64,000 bases of DNA from Bacteroidales bacterium (GTDB lineage: Bacteria; Bacteroidota; Bacteroidia; Bacteroidales; F082): assembly GCA_024710405.1 (NCBI GenBank), contig JANJUV010000011.1, forward strand, positions 124,001 to 188,000, given 5' to 3'. The notes below the pieces were generated by a model that saw only the letters and a list, made by a program, of their open reading frames with translations, searched no databases and was not told the origin of the DNA. Positions 50,501 through 58,855 of the stretch are shown here, piece after piece (position 1 is the stretch's first letter; every line of letters starts with the position of its first letter). Made by a program: the position numbers and the translations under genes.

Positions 50501-50601
50501 ACCCTGTTCCGATTCCTACTTTTGTCTATTACACTGTAGCCATCATTCTTGGAGTGGCCGTATGGGCTTATCTCAATGAGCGACGTTATATGAAAAGCTA
50601 A
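47503..50601 (+). CDS. ccsBA: Fused cytochrome c haem lyase CcsBA (System II)
   Basis: 1032 residues from the ATG at 47503. The N-terminal half is ResB/CcsB (four membrane segments around a large periplasmic loop). The C-terminal third is CcsA with about eight membrane helices and the tryptophan-rich haem-handling motif [20 protein letters not shown]. It carries haem across the membrane and attaches it to CxxCH motifs of exported apocytochromes. It sits within reach of the multihaem cytochrome, the MbnH-like enzyme and the haem-motif kinase, all of which would be its clients. The fusion is typical of Bacteroidetes and epsilonproteobacteria. Confidence 0.96.
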   Translation: [1032 protein letters not shown]

Positions 50602-50624
50602 GGCATATACTCAATATAGTAGAG

Positions 50625-50648
50625 AAAACCCGGAAAAACCGGGTTTTT
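50625..50648. terminator. Bidirectional terminator between ccsBA and the porin
   Basis: 9-bp stem AAAACCCGG / CCGGGTTTT with a 5-nt loop, T-rich on the plus strand and also on the minus strand. Confidence 0.85.
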
Positions 50649-50652
50649 TCGT

Positions 50653-51933
50653 TTATTGGTATGTGAGAAACACTGGCTTAACAGTAAGTTGAAGCCAACC
50701 CCAATGAGCTGATTTTCGTGAATCCGTTTGTTGTAATAATTGAAGCGTACCAGTGGGCAACATGATTGAATAACCGCCATTAAGCGAAACCATCTGGCTG
50801 AATCGTAATCTGAACCATAGATCAATCTCTGAGCCTAAAGGATAGTCATAAAAGTTTACTGTTAATGAAGTTGGATTGTTAACCCTGCTGTTTAATCTGA
50901 AATAGTGGTATTCGGCAATCAAGTTCAGTTTTTCATTCAATGTTAAGTCAACAACTGCATAGAAGTCGTTGAGACCGCCGCCTCCGGTAGATTTTGGAAG
51001 GTTGCTGAAATAATCCATATAGCCATAAGTTGCGTGACGAACCCCATAATGCAAATCAAAGAGATTGTCGTTTGATACATCCGTCAGTCTGTTGCCCGAA
51101 ATTAGAGAAAAGCCGAATCCGGGCCTGATTCTGCCTTCCGAGCGGTCGGCACGTGCATTCAGATTCCAAGCCCGAACGTTTGTTCCCTGTGCGTTTTTCC
51201 CGTTTTGGTGATAATAGCTAAACCAAGAATTAATCCCGGAATTCCGGTAACTGATATAAATGCCATAGCTTCCCCTGACATATATTGTTTCAGAGGAATC
51301 ATTTCTGGTAAAACCCGATCCAAGAGCAAGAATCGAAGCGTACAATGATGGAGTTAAATTATATTGAAACCTTGCAAAACCAAGACTTTTCATCTTTCCT
51401 GAAGGATAAAATGCATCCAGATTAACATCGTTTTCGTTGTTGAATGACCATGCTGTCTGAAGTTGATATTTCTCGTTGACAATACTGAACAAAACAGCAT
51501 CATACTTAACACTGTTGTTGTTCCAGTTTCGGTTCGAAAGCAGCCGCGAATCGTCATAATCAAAGTATTGCCTTCCGACCTTCAGTGAAGCGTTCTTCAG
51601 AAACGACAATTCGATCCACGCCTCATTGAGGTCCAAACTGGACTGATCACCAAAAACCCCGGTTTTGTTGTAAATTTTTTCATCACCCCATATCCTTACA
51701 TCCTGAATGCCCATTTTAGTCTTAAGCCAATCCTTTCGGTATTCGATCTGGAGTCTGCTTCGCTGGCCTGTTATAAAAACCGGACTACTGCTGCTGCCTG
51801 GCAATCCAGAATATCCATTTCTGAATTCACTTCTTATTCTGAATTCGCCGTCAATCCTTGTTTGCGCCCAAAGCTTCGGGCACAGCAGTAGAAGGAAGAC
51901 CGCAAAGATTGTGGCACTGATTGATTTCATCAT
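50653..51933 (-). CDS. Alginate-export-like outer membrane beta-barrel protein
   Basis: 426 residues. Signal peptide ending KLWAQ. Alternating beta-strand pattern throughout, with features of alginate export/AlgE-like porins: DGEFRIRSEFRNGYSG, ITGQRSRLQIEYRKDWLKTKMGIQ-type strand pairs, LNEAWIELSF, SLKVGRQYFDYDDSRLL, and final LQLTVKPVFL. It likely forms a monomeric pore for an anionic substrate; which one cannot be read. Convergent with ccsBA across a terminator. A TAACTTTG -7 element lies upstream. Confidence 0.85.
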   Translation of the reverse strand: MMKSISATIFAVFLLLLCPKLWAQTRIDGEFRIRSEFRNGYSGLPGSSSSPVFITGQRSRLQIEYRKDWLKTKMGIQDVRIWGDEKIYNKTGVFGDQSSLDLNEAWIELSFLKNASLKVGRQYFDYDDSRLLSNRNWNNNSVKYDAVLFSIVNEKYQLQTAWSFNNENDVNLDAFYPSGKMKSLGFARFQYNLTPSLYASILALGSGFTRNDSSETIYVRGSYGIYISYRNSGINSWFSYYHQNGKNAQGTNVRAWNLNARADRSEGRIRPGFGFSLISGNRLTDVSNDNLFDLHYGVRHATYGYMDYFSNLPKSTGGGGLNDFYAVVDLTLNEKLNLIAEYHYFRLNSRVNNPTSLTVNFYDYPLGSEIDLWFRLRFSQMVSLNGGYSIMLPTGTLQLLQQTDSRKSAHWGWLQLTVKPVFLTYQ

Positions 51934-51959
51934 TTTTTAGTTTGGTTAAAGCACTAGTG

Positions 51960-51967
51960 CAAAGTTA
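51960..51967 (-). promoter_or_regulatory. -7 promoter element of the alginate-export-like porin
   Basis: TAACTTTG on the minus strand, exact match, 26 bp before the ATG at 51933. Confidence 0.48.
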
Positions 51968-52108
51968 GTCACTTCATGATTTTTTTTCGGTCATTTTTTT
52001 CCATTTAAGCAGCTGATTAAAGAACATTTCGTATTCGTCTTTGTTAAAGTATTGTTATTTAACAAAAATTAGAATCAACTTTTTGTGAAGCCATTTACAT
52101 TTGTGCCT

Positions 52109-52588
52109 GTGAAGCTAAAATTTGTCATTATACTGTTAATGATTTTCACTGTAAATGGGTTACATGCTCAGGTAAGGGTTTACGGTTTTGATGAACTGAA
52201 GCCTCTTCTCAATCAACAGAATGACACAACTTATGTGATCAATTTTTGGGCCACATGGTGCGCTCCCTGCGTAAAGGAACTACCCGACTTCGAAAAAATC
52301 AATGCGCAGTTTTCTGCCCAAAAATTCAGAATGATTCTGGTTAGTCTGGATTTTAAACGGTCGCTTGAAACACGCCTCATACCTTTTGTGCGTGAGAAAA
52401 ATCTTAAAGCAGAAGTAATTATGCTGCACGAGCCTGACGCAAACTCATGGATTGACAAAGTTGATCCGAAATGGACAGGTGCAATTCCGGCAACCTTGAT
52501 TTACAACAAGGATTTCAGAGATTTTCTGGAGGGATCTTACACTTATGATGAACTTTATAATATTATTATCAATAACTTAAAACAATAG
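52109..52588 (+). CDS. TlpA-like periplasmic thioredoxin
   Basis: 159 residues from a GTG at 52109 that gives a clean signal peptide (LKFVIILLMIFTVNGLHAQ). A TACATTTG element (52096-52103) lies between this GTG and another in-frame GTG at 52085, so the shorter start fits if that element is used; the longer start remains possible. The active site is WATWCAPCVKELPDF (CAPC), and the cis-Pro region is GAIPATLIY. It would reduce disulfides in the periplasm, for example of apocytochromes for CcsBA. The next gene starts 5 bp after the stop. Confidence 0.87.
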   Translation: MKLKFVIILLMIFTVNGLHAQVRVYGFDELKPLLNQQNDTTYVINFWATWCAPCVKELPDFEKINAQFSAQKFRMILVSLDFKRSLETRLIPFVREKNLKAEVIMLHEPDANSWIDKVDPKWTGAIPATLIYNKDFRDFLEGSYTYDELYNIIINNLKQ

Positions 52589-52593
52589 AGACC

Positions 52594-53196
52594 ATGAAAA
52601 ATTCGCTCGTTATTTTATTCCTGTCTTTTCTTTCGCTGAACCTGATTGCTCAGGGGTATAGTGTTGGTGACAAAGCCGCCGATTTTAAGCTTCTTAATGT
52701 TGACGGTAACTATGTTCAACTTTCAGATTATGAAGATGCAAAAGGTTTTATTGTAATTTTTACCTGTAATCATTGCCCTTATTCCATCGCCTATGAAGAC
52801 AGAATTAATGATCTGAACCGCATGTTTGCGCACGAGGGTTATCCGGTTATTGCCATCAACCCTAACGATTCTGTTGTGCAGCCTCAGGACAGCTATTCCA
52901 AAATGATTGTCAGGGCACGTGAAAAGTCGTTTGGTTTTCCCTACCTGCTCGATGCCACTCAGGAAGTATTCAGAGAATATGGCGCTACCCGTACACCACA
53001 TGTTTATTTGTTAAATCGCGAGGAAGAGTCTTTGGTAGTCAGGTATATAGGGGCTATTGACAACAATTATGAAGATGCCGCTAAAGCTACTGAGAAATAT
53101 GTCGAGTCGGCGATAAACAGTTTGAAAGCCGGTGAAAAGCCCGAACCCGATTTCACTAAAGCAATTGGCTGTACCATCAAAGTACGGAAATCATAA
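52594..53196 (+). CDS. Secreted thioredoxin-family (AhpC/TSA-like) protein
   Basis: 200 residues. Signal peptide ending NLIAQ. Thioredoxin/peroxiredoxin fold with GDKAADFKLLNVDGNYVQLS, active-site FTCNHCPYSIAYEDR (CNHC), and TRTPHVYLLNREEE with the cis-Pro. A Cys near the C-terminus (IGCTIKV) may be a resolving or metal-binding residue. Co-transcribed with the TlpA-like gene. Redox partner unknown. Confidence 0.9.
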   Translation: MKNSLVILFLSFLSLNLIAQGYSVGDKAADFKLLNVDGNYVQLSDYEDAKGFIVIFTCNHCPYSIAYEDRINDLNRMFAHEGYPVIAINPNDSVVQPQDSYSKMIVRAREKSFGFPYLLDATQEVFREYGATRTPHVYLLNREEESLVVRYIGAIDNNYEDAAKATEKYVESAINSLKAGEKPEPDFTKAIGCTIKVRKS

Positions 53197-53241
53197 TTCT
53201 CCTTCAGCTTATTTGGGACCTATTAAAGATGTAGCAATTTT

Positions 53242-53279
53242 CAGGCTGCCTTGATTCATAAAGATCTGCAGCCTGTTTC
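53242..53279 (+). terminator. Intrinsic terminator after the thioredoxin pair
   Basis: 8-bp stem CAGGCTGC / GCAGCCTG, 18-nt loop, then TTTCTCGTTTT. Confidence 0.65.
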
Positions 53280-53298
53280 TCGTTTTATAGATTGCCTG

Positions 53299-53331
53299 TT
53301 TGTCACAAAACACGGAATATGTCTATTTTTG
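53299..53331 (+). promoter_or_regulatory. Promoter of the M3 peptidase gene
   Basis: TTTG (53299-53302), 21-bp spacer, TATTTTTG (53324-53331); it covers the in-frame ATG at 53300 and supports the start at 53348. Confidence 0.6.
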
Positions 53332-53347
53332 CCGAAAAATTCAGAAA

Positions 53348-55465
53348 ATGATCAAATTCAGTCACATCACAATGTTGCTTTTATCATTGGTAGCGGTTTC
53401 ATGCAGTCAGCCGCAACAAGTTAACTCGGAACGTCAGAATCCTTTTTTTACACCTTTTTCGACCCCTTACGGTCTCCCGCCATTTGATGAAATAGAATAT
53501 GGAGACTATTTGCCTGCTTTTGAGAAGGGTATTGAAGAACAGAAATCCGAAATCCAGTTGATCGTTTCGGATACCAGTGCTCCCGACTTTTTCAATACAA
53601 TAGAGGCACTGGAGTTGAGCGGCGAATTGCTTTCCCGGGTGAGTAATGTGTTTTTCAACATTAACTCTTCGCTGACAAATGATTCGGTTCAGGCCATTGC
53701 GCGTGAGGCTTCGGCAATGTTAGCACGGCACACCGACGATATTAACCTTAATGATGGTTTATTTAAGAAAATAGTAACGGTTTGGGAAAGGCGTGATGAA
53801 GCCAATCTTACCGCAGAACAGATGATGCTGCTCGATAAAACATACAAACGTTTTATCCGGGGAGGCGCTATGCTTGATGCAGCGTCCAAAGAGCAACTGC
53901 GTAAAATTAATGAGGAATTATCTATACTTTCTCTTACTTTTGGCGAGAACGTATTGGCCGAAACCAATCGTTTTCAACTTATTGTTGAACACGAAGACGA
54001 ACTTTCCGGCATACCCATTGCCTTCAGAAATGCAGCTGCAGAAGCAGCAACAAATGCCGGTTTGCAGGGAAAATGGCTTTTTACACTTCAGAAGCCTTCA
54101 TTGTTGCCTGTGTTGCAGTATGCATCGAATCGCGATCTGCGCGAAAAAGTGTTTAAAGGCTATATCATGAGGGGCGATAACAACGATGAATATGACAATA
54201 AAAAGATCGTGGCGCGTACGGCTGCTCTGAGGGCAATGAAAGCCTCTCTGCTGGGTTACACCAATCATGCAGCATTTGTGCTGGAGCAAAATATGGCCGA
54301 GACACCAGAGAAAGTGAATGAATTCATTGATGCCCTTTTGAAGGCAGCCATACCTATTGCAGTAAAAGAAGCCGGAAACCTTCAGAAAATTATAGATAAG
54401 AGAGGAGAAAACATCACTCTTGAGCCATGGGATTGGTGGTATTATGCAGAGATTCTCCGAAAAGAGCAGTACGATCTTGATGAGGAACAGCTCAGACCAT
54501 ATTTCAAATTAGAGAATGTCAGGGATGGAGTTTTTGCACTTGCAGGAAAACTATGGGGGTTGAAATTCATTCCCAGAGCAGATTTGCCTAAGTATCATCC
54601 TGATGTTGAAGTATATGAAGTGACTGAATCAGATGGCAGGCATTTGGGAATTTTATACAAGGACTTTTTTCCCCGCGACTCGAAACGGGGTGGAGCCTGG
54701 ATGAACAGCTACAGAAAACAATCACGTGCCGGAGGCCGTGAGGTTAGCCCTGTAATCACAACCAATTACAATTTTACAGCACCCTCAGGTGATATGCCGG
54801 CATTACTTAGTTGGGACGAAGTGAGTACGTTATTTCATGAAATGGGCCATGCGCTGCACGGACTGCTGTCAAACTGCACCTATAATTCGCTTAGTGGTAC
54901 AGCCGTATCCCGTGATTTTGTCGAACTTCCCTCACAAATCATGGAGAACTGGGCATCAGAACCTGAGGTGCTTGAGTTGTTCGCGCGTCATTATATCACC
55001 GGCGAAGTCATTCCTTCTGAGTTGATTGCCAAAATGGAACAAAGCAGTACCTTTAACCAGGGCTTTGCTATGGCAGAGTTTCTTTCGGCAGCAAAACTGG
55101 ATATGGACTGGCATGTCAGTGACACGATTGAAGAATCTGATGTGATTGTGTTTGAAAATAACTCCTTGCAGCGTGCAGGACTCATCCCTCAAATTGTTGT
55201 GCGTTACAGAAGTACCTATTTCAGCCATATTTTTTCCGGTGGATATTCAGCCGGTTATTATAGCTATATTTGGTCTGAGGTGCTTGATTCAGATGCCTTT
55301 GAGGCCTTTAAGGAAACAGGTCTTTTTGATGCCGAGACAGCATTACGTTTCAGAAGAACCATTCTGGAAAAAGGTGGTACAGAAGATCCAATGGATATGT
55401 ATGTATCGTTCAGGGGTAGAGAACCAAAACAGGATGCGTTGCTCCGAAAACGTGGACTTAAATAG
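53348..55465 (+). CDS. M3-family peptidyl-dipeptidase lipoprotein (Dcp type)
   Basis: 705 residues from the ATG at 53348. Lipoprotein signal with Cys in SLVAVSCSQPQQ. M3 zinc peptidase: FHEMGHALHGLLS (HExxH) and a conserved FVELPSQIMENWASEP downstream with the third ligand. Upstream, GGAWMNSYRKQSR and PVITTNYNF are also typical. Dcp removes C-terminal dipeptides from peptides. Being a lipoprotein, it would act in the periplasm or at the outer membrane. Single-gene unit with its own promoter and terminator. Confidence 0.95.
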   Translation: MIKFSHITMLLLSLVAVSCSQPQQVNSERQNPFFTPFSTPYGLPPFDEIEYGDYLPAFEKGIEEQKSEIQLIVSDTSAPDFFNTIEALELSGELLSRVSNVFFNINSSLTNDSVQAIAREASAMLARHTDDINLNDGLFKKIVTVWERRDEANLTAEQMMLLDKTYKRFIRGGAMLDAASKEQLRKINEELSILSLTFGENVLAETNRFQLIVEHEDELSGIPIAFRNAAAEAATNAGLQGKWLFTLQKPSLLPVLQYASNRDLREKVFKGYIMRGDNNDEYDNKKIVARTAALRAMKASLLGYTNHAAFVLEQNMAETPEKVNEFIDALLKAAIPIAVKEAGNLQKIIDKRGENITLEPWDWWYYAEILRKEQYDLDEEQLRPYFKLENVRDGVFALAGKLWGLKFIPRADLPKYHPDVEVYEVTESDGRHLGILYKDFFPRDSKRGGAWMNSYRKQSRAGGREVSPVITTNYNFTAPSGDMPALLSWDEVSTLFHEMGHALHGLLSNCTYNSLSGTAVSRDFVELPSQIMENWASEPEVLELFARHYITGEVIPSELIAKMEQSSTFNQGFAMAEFLSAAKLDMDWHVSDTIEESDVIVFENNSLQRAGLIPQIVVRYRSTYFSHIFSGGYSAGYYSYIWSEVLDSDAFEAFKETGLFDAETALRFRRTILEKGGTEDPMDMYVSFRGREPKQDALLRKRGLK

Positions 55466-55479
55466 ATCAACAAAACGTG

Positions 55480-55518
55480 CAAAAAAAATGGTGGCCTTTT
55501 CATAAACAGGCCACCATT
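55480..55518. terminator. Terminator between the M3 peptidase and the small acidic protein
   Basis: Perfect 10-bp stem AATGGTGGCC / GGCCACCATT, 12-nt loop. The minus strand has the long T run, so it mainly ends the gene at 55539; on the plus strand ATTATTT follows. Confidence 0.8.
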
Positions 55519-55538
55519 ATTATTTGACAAAGGTGATG

Positions 55539-55739
55539 TTAGAATTCATCATCCTCATCTGCCTCCGGATCCCCATCCAGAAGTGAATCGAAATCATCAT
55601 AAGGCTCCTCATCATCCAGCGGATCGTATATACTTAACTTACGGTCACGTTTCTGCATGGTTTTTTTAACAGGTTTTTTGATGACTTCCTCACTAAACTT
55701 GTCGTGATGTGGGTGAGGCTTCTTCTTTACCGGTTTCAT
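55539..55739 (-). CDS. Small charged protein, unknown
   Basis: 66 residues. Basic N-terminal half (MKPVKKKPHPHHDKF, VIKKPVKKTMQKRDRK) and acidic C-terminal half (DPLDDEEPYDDF, DGDPEADEDDEF), no hydrophobic core, so probably disordered. The strong terminator right after its stop supports expression. I do not recognise a family. Confidence 0.68.
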   Translation of the reverse strand: MKPVKKKPHPHHDKFSEEVIKKPVKKTMQKRDRKLSIYDPLDDEEPYDDFDSLLDGDPEADEDDEF

Positions 55740-56086
55740 CTTATTGTTGATTATTTGTTCAGTTGATATTTAGTTCCACAATGAGTTTCATTTACCAACA
55801 ACCCAGCATGAACGACCGGTATTAATAAAACACCAACTGATGTTTGTATCAGCTGCGGGGAGTAGTTTACCGTTAAGCAAGCAATGGGTGTCATGGCGAC
55901 CTGGTGGGCTGAGCTGGGTCTTGTCTTTAACTAACTGATATTGTCAGATTTAAAAATTTTAGACTGCAATAATAGCGATTTCCTTTATGTGCAAGCAAGA
56001 AAAATGTAATTTTTTTTATAAAAACATAAGTTTCAGAATGACAATAGCTTAATAATGATGTAAAATGAAAACTTGCCTGCATAAAA
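55740..56086. other. Intergenic stretch without recognised gene
   Basis: About 350 bp between the small charged protein gene and the tRNA terminator. The part near 55840-55925 is richer in G and C than the rest but has no open frame of note. No repeat, RNA or promoter that I can support. Confidence 0.4.
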
Positions 56087-56110
56087 GAAAAAACCGGGAG
56101 TTGTTCCCGG
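56087..56110 (-). terminator. Intrinsic terminator of tRNA-Arg
   Basis: On the minus strand CCGGGA / TCCCGG, 5-nt loop, followed by TTTTTTC. It begins 7 bp after the tRNA 3' end. Confidence 0.78.
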
Positions 56111-56117
56111 CTTACAG

Positions 56118-56190
56118 TGACTCCGAAGGGACTCGAACCCCCAACCCTCAGAACCGGAATCTGATATTCTATCCATTGAACTACGGAGCC
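56118..56190 (-). tRNA. tRNA-Arg (anticodon CCG)
   Basis: 73 nt. Acceptor GGCTCCG / CGGAGTC with discriminator A; anticodon stem TCAGA / TCTGA around the loop TTCCGGT (anticodon CCG); T loop TTCGAGT. CCA is not encoded. It has its own promoter and terminator. Confidence 0.95.
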
Positions 56191-56201
56191 AAAATGGGCT
56201 G

Positions 56202-56232
56202 CAAAAATAGAAAAACCGGCCGACAGTTGCAA
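56202..56232 (-). promoter_or_regulatory. Promoter of tRNA-Arg
   Basis: On the minus strand TTG (56232-56230), 20-bp spacer, TATTTTTG (56209-56202), 11 bp before the tRNA 5' end. Confidence 0.6.
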
Positions 56233-56251
56233 GTTTGTTGCGTTTCAGAGG

Positions 56252-57265
56252 CTATTGTTCCATTATTAATAAACGATGATGTATTAGTTGACCAATATTT
56301 ATCCGTACAATATACATGCCCGTTGTCAGATGATTGAGGTTTATAATTTCTTCAGGATCAGCAGACTTTCTTAGAATCATTTGTCCTTCAACTGTATATA
56401 CCTCGATTTGGGTGTCAAGGGTCGATAATTGATCAGTTAGATGTATCATGCCTTTGCTCGGATTGGGGAAGAAAAGCTGATGCGGGGACTTGTCTCCGTG
56501 CAGTGATGTCAGGCATTGGTGTTCAACTGTTTCACGACTGTCGCATCCGGAGGCATTCAGCTTGATATCGGCCAATCCACCGTCTGCCAGATAATTGCAA
56601 ATACTTGCCACGCTACAGAAACTCAAATTTTCAGAAAATCTGATTTTCACGTCAGAAATCGAATGATGATTAATGTTGTCGAGACCTTTAAGGCTCATCA
56701 GTTGCGGATTGTTGTCGAATATGAGATTCCCTCTTATTTCAATGAGTTTCCTAAGCCCTGTAATATCGTTCAGGTTTGAATTGTTGAATACGAGGAGAAA
56801 TCCTCCTGTTTTCTCAAGGTTTTCAAGGCCGTCAAAACTAAGAAGCGAAGGGTTTGAGGAGATTTGTACCGACCCATTGATTTCAATCAATGAATTCAGG
56901 CCTTCAAGGCTGTTTAATCCTTCATTACCCGAGATGTTCAAGCCAAAGATGTGGTCTGCGTTTCTGCCAATATATTCCAGATTTTCGAGGCCCGATAATG
57001 ATTGCAGTTGTTTAGTACCAACGATTTGAAGATCCTTCCTGATCACGTTTATTTGTGACAAGCCATTGAGGTTGTTGATATTAATTCCTTCAATGAAAAC
57101 TGCACCCAGTATTTCGGAACAACCTTCATACAGTTGTGCAAATAAATCGATCTGTTCCTGACTACTAAATGTTATTCCCTCGGGCAGGCAACTGTTCTGT
57201 GCTTTAACTGAATGTGAGCAAGATATCAGACAAACTGCTATGATAGAAAATATGATTTTGCTCAT
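56252..57265 (-). CDS. Receptor-L-domain-like repeat protein with T9SS sorting domain
   Basis: 337 residues from the ATG at 57265 (MSKIIFSIIAVCLISC), which gives a signal peptide; an upstream in-frame ATG at 57310 is less fitting. The middle has leucine-rich L-domain-like repeats: INNLNGLSQINVI, LQSLSGLENLEYI, LNSLEGLNSLIEI, LLSFDGLENLEKT and LMSLKGLDNINHH. A Cys-rich cap follows (CSVASICNYL). The C-terminus is a T9SS type A sorting domain (LFFPNPSKGMIHL, TTGMYIVRI). It is exported to the cell surface; the binding partner is unknown. Confidence 0.87.
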   Translation of the reverse strand: MSKIIFSIIAVCLISCSHSVKAQNSCLPEGITFSSQEQIDLFAQLYEGCSEILGAVFIEGININNLNGLSQINVIRKDLQIVGTKQLQSLSGLENLEYIGRNADHIFGLNISGNEGLNSLEGLNSLIEINGSVQISSNPSLLSFDGLENLEKTGGFLLVFNNSNLNDITGLRKLIEIRGNLIFDNNPQLMSLKGLDNINHHSISDVKIRFSENLSFCSVASICNYLADGGLADIKLNASGCDSRETVEHQCLTSLHGDKSPHQLFFPNPSKGMIHLTDQLSTLDTQIEVYTVEGQMILRKSADPEEIINLNHLTTGMYIVRINIGQLIHHRLLIMEQ

Positions 57266-57342
57266 TAGGCCAAACCATTGACGAATCTGATCACAAATGT
57301 TCACCTGCATAAAAATACGAAACGTTTACACCGTATTGTTTT

Positions 57343-58632
57343 CTAGAAACTGTATATCACTGATGCAAGAAGCCTTGCGTTGCCAACCAATTCATATTGA
57401 GTTACTCTGCCTTTTTCGTCAATATTGTACACTCCGTTTTGGTCTTTGGTGCTGTAGGCAGCAACAGTGTATTCCAGTTCTGCGGCAAACTTCAGTTTTC
57501 CTGCTGTGATAACATATCTGGGCGACAATCTGTAGACATGATGGATGTTTAATCCCCTTGTTTTGGTTGGCGGTTCGCTGTTCAGATATGCTTTGTCAGC
57601 TCCAAGATTTTCTGAGTATCCGGCAAAAAGCCCTATTTCATGAGAGCCTTTACTGGTTTGTAGTTCAAGCCATGCCGATATGTTATTCAATGGGGTATAG
57701 CTTTTCTGGCCCGTGATGGTATCAGTAATATCGTGTGTCAGGTATCCGCCCATCATCACCAGATCGGTCAGGTTCTGGCCGTAAACAACCTGTGCTTTCA
57801 TGACAAACGATTTGTGCTGGTATTTCGTAAAAGCCATATAAGCCACAGATCCAAAACGTTCATCAACAGCATATTCGGTATTGCCTACTTTGCTGCTTAA
57901 ACGTGGCTTGACAATTTTGTATTCTGCACCTATCCCACTGATCAATAACCGGCCATTCGATTCGTCTTTTGAAGCATAGTGGATTTGAGCATTAAGATCG
58001 GGAAGGCCTGAATTCCGCAACTCAAGTGCACCGCCGATATTGGTGAAATCCCGCTGTGAATTAATTGCGCCAATTAACCTGAACTTATTGACAGTTTGTG
58101 TGACTCTAATTTGCGGATTGCGTGAAAATGGCTGAAAAGGAGAACCTGTGTTGAATGATATTACTCCCGGAAAACACTCTGCTACAAAAAGCGGATGCCA
58201 ATACTGTCCGGTGAGCAGTTCTGTATTTTTCCAGTTAAGTTTTATGACGGCATGCCTTAACCTGAAACCATTTAAATCAGCAAAGTTTTGGTTTTCATTT
58301 CCAAAAAAATCAGCTTCAACCAATCCGGATGTCCTGGCACCAAAGGCATCAGGCCCCGTTAGTTTCCAGGTAAGCCTTGTTTGTATGGACAGAAAGTTGA
58401 AATTGAGCTTGTTGTTTATTATTTCGCCGTTTGCATCTTTAATATTATTGGCAGGATAAAGTAGAAAATCGCCTTCTCTGATAGAAACAGTCTCGTGGGT
58501 ATCGAAGAAGAAGTCGTTTTTAATAAAGCCACTGAAATGACTTGAAATGATTGGTTTTTCCTGTTGCTGGGCGACGAGGGCAGAAATTCCTGCATTCATA
58601 AACAACAAAACAAGGATAACTTTGCGGTTCAT
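57343..58632 (-). CDS. Outer membrane porin (DcaP-like)
   Basis: 429 residues from the ATG at 58632, giving the signal peptide MNRKVILVLLFMNAGISA with cleavage near VAQ. Beta-barrel pattern with HFSGFIKNDFFFDTHE, LSIQTRLTWKLTGPD, AFGARTSGLVEADFFGN, FRLRHAVIKLNW, LLTGQYWHPLF, and a final ARLLASVIYSF ending in aromatic Phe, typical of barrels inserted by BamA. Resembles DcaP-type porins for organic acids. It lies on the same strand as the L-domain gene 78 bp away, and upstream of the divergent SRPBCC gene. Confidence 0.84.
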   Translation of the reverse strand: MNRKVILVLLFMNAGISALVAQQQEKPIISSHFSGFIKNDFFFDTHETVSIREGDFLLYPANNIKDANGEIINNKLNFNFLSIQTRLTWKLTGPDAFGARTSGLVEADFFGNENQNFADLNGFRLRHAVIKLNWKNTELLTGQYWHPLFVAECFPGVISFNTGSPFQPFSRNPQIRVTQTVNKFRLIGAINSQRDFTNIGGALELRNSGLPDLNAQIHYASKDESNGRLLISGIGAEYKIVKPRLSSKVGNTEYAVDERFGSVAYMAFTKYQHKSFVMKAQVVYGQNLTDLVMMGGYLTHDITDTITGQKSYTPLNNISAWLELQTSKGSHEIGLFAGYSENLGADKAYLNSEPPTKTRGLNIHHVYRLSPRYVITAGKLKFAAELEYTVAAYSTKDQNGVYNIDEKGRVTQYELVGNARLLASVIYSF

Positions 58633-58788
58633 ATCGTTTTGATTTTTGGTTATATTATGCAAAGGAAAAAAAATTAACTGTGTTTCAGACATGTGTCCGA
58701 AAAAAGTAACATGACACTATTCTGTTGGAGAATAATGCGCGAGCAAAAAAAAATAGCTAAAATCAATGAGTCAATTTGAAAATAGATT

Positions 58789-58796
58789 TACTTTTG
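58789..58796 (+). promoter_or_regulatory. -7 promoter element of the SRPBCC gene
   Basis: TACTTTTG, exact match, 60 bp before the ATG at 58856; it lies within an upstream in-frame extension and supports the shorter start. Confidence 0.5.
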
Positions 58797-58855
58797 AGAG
58801 ACATTTTTATGTATCAGTCAACCGTATTCAATTTATTAATCAAAATCACACGCAC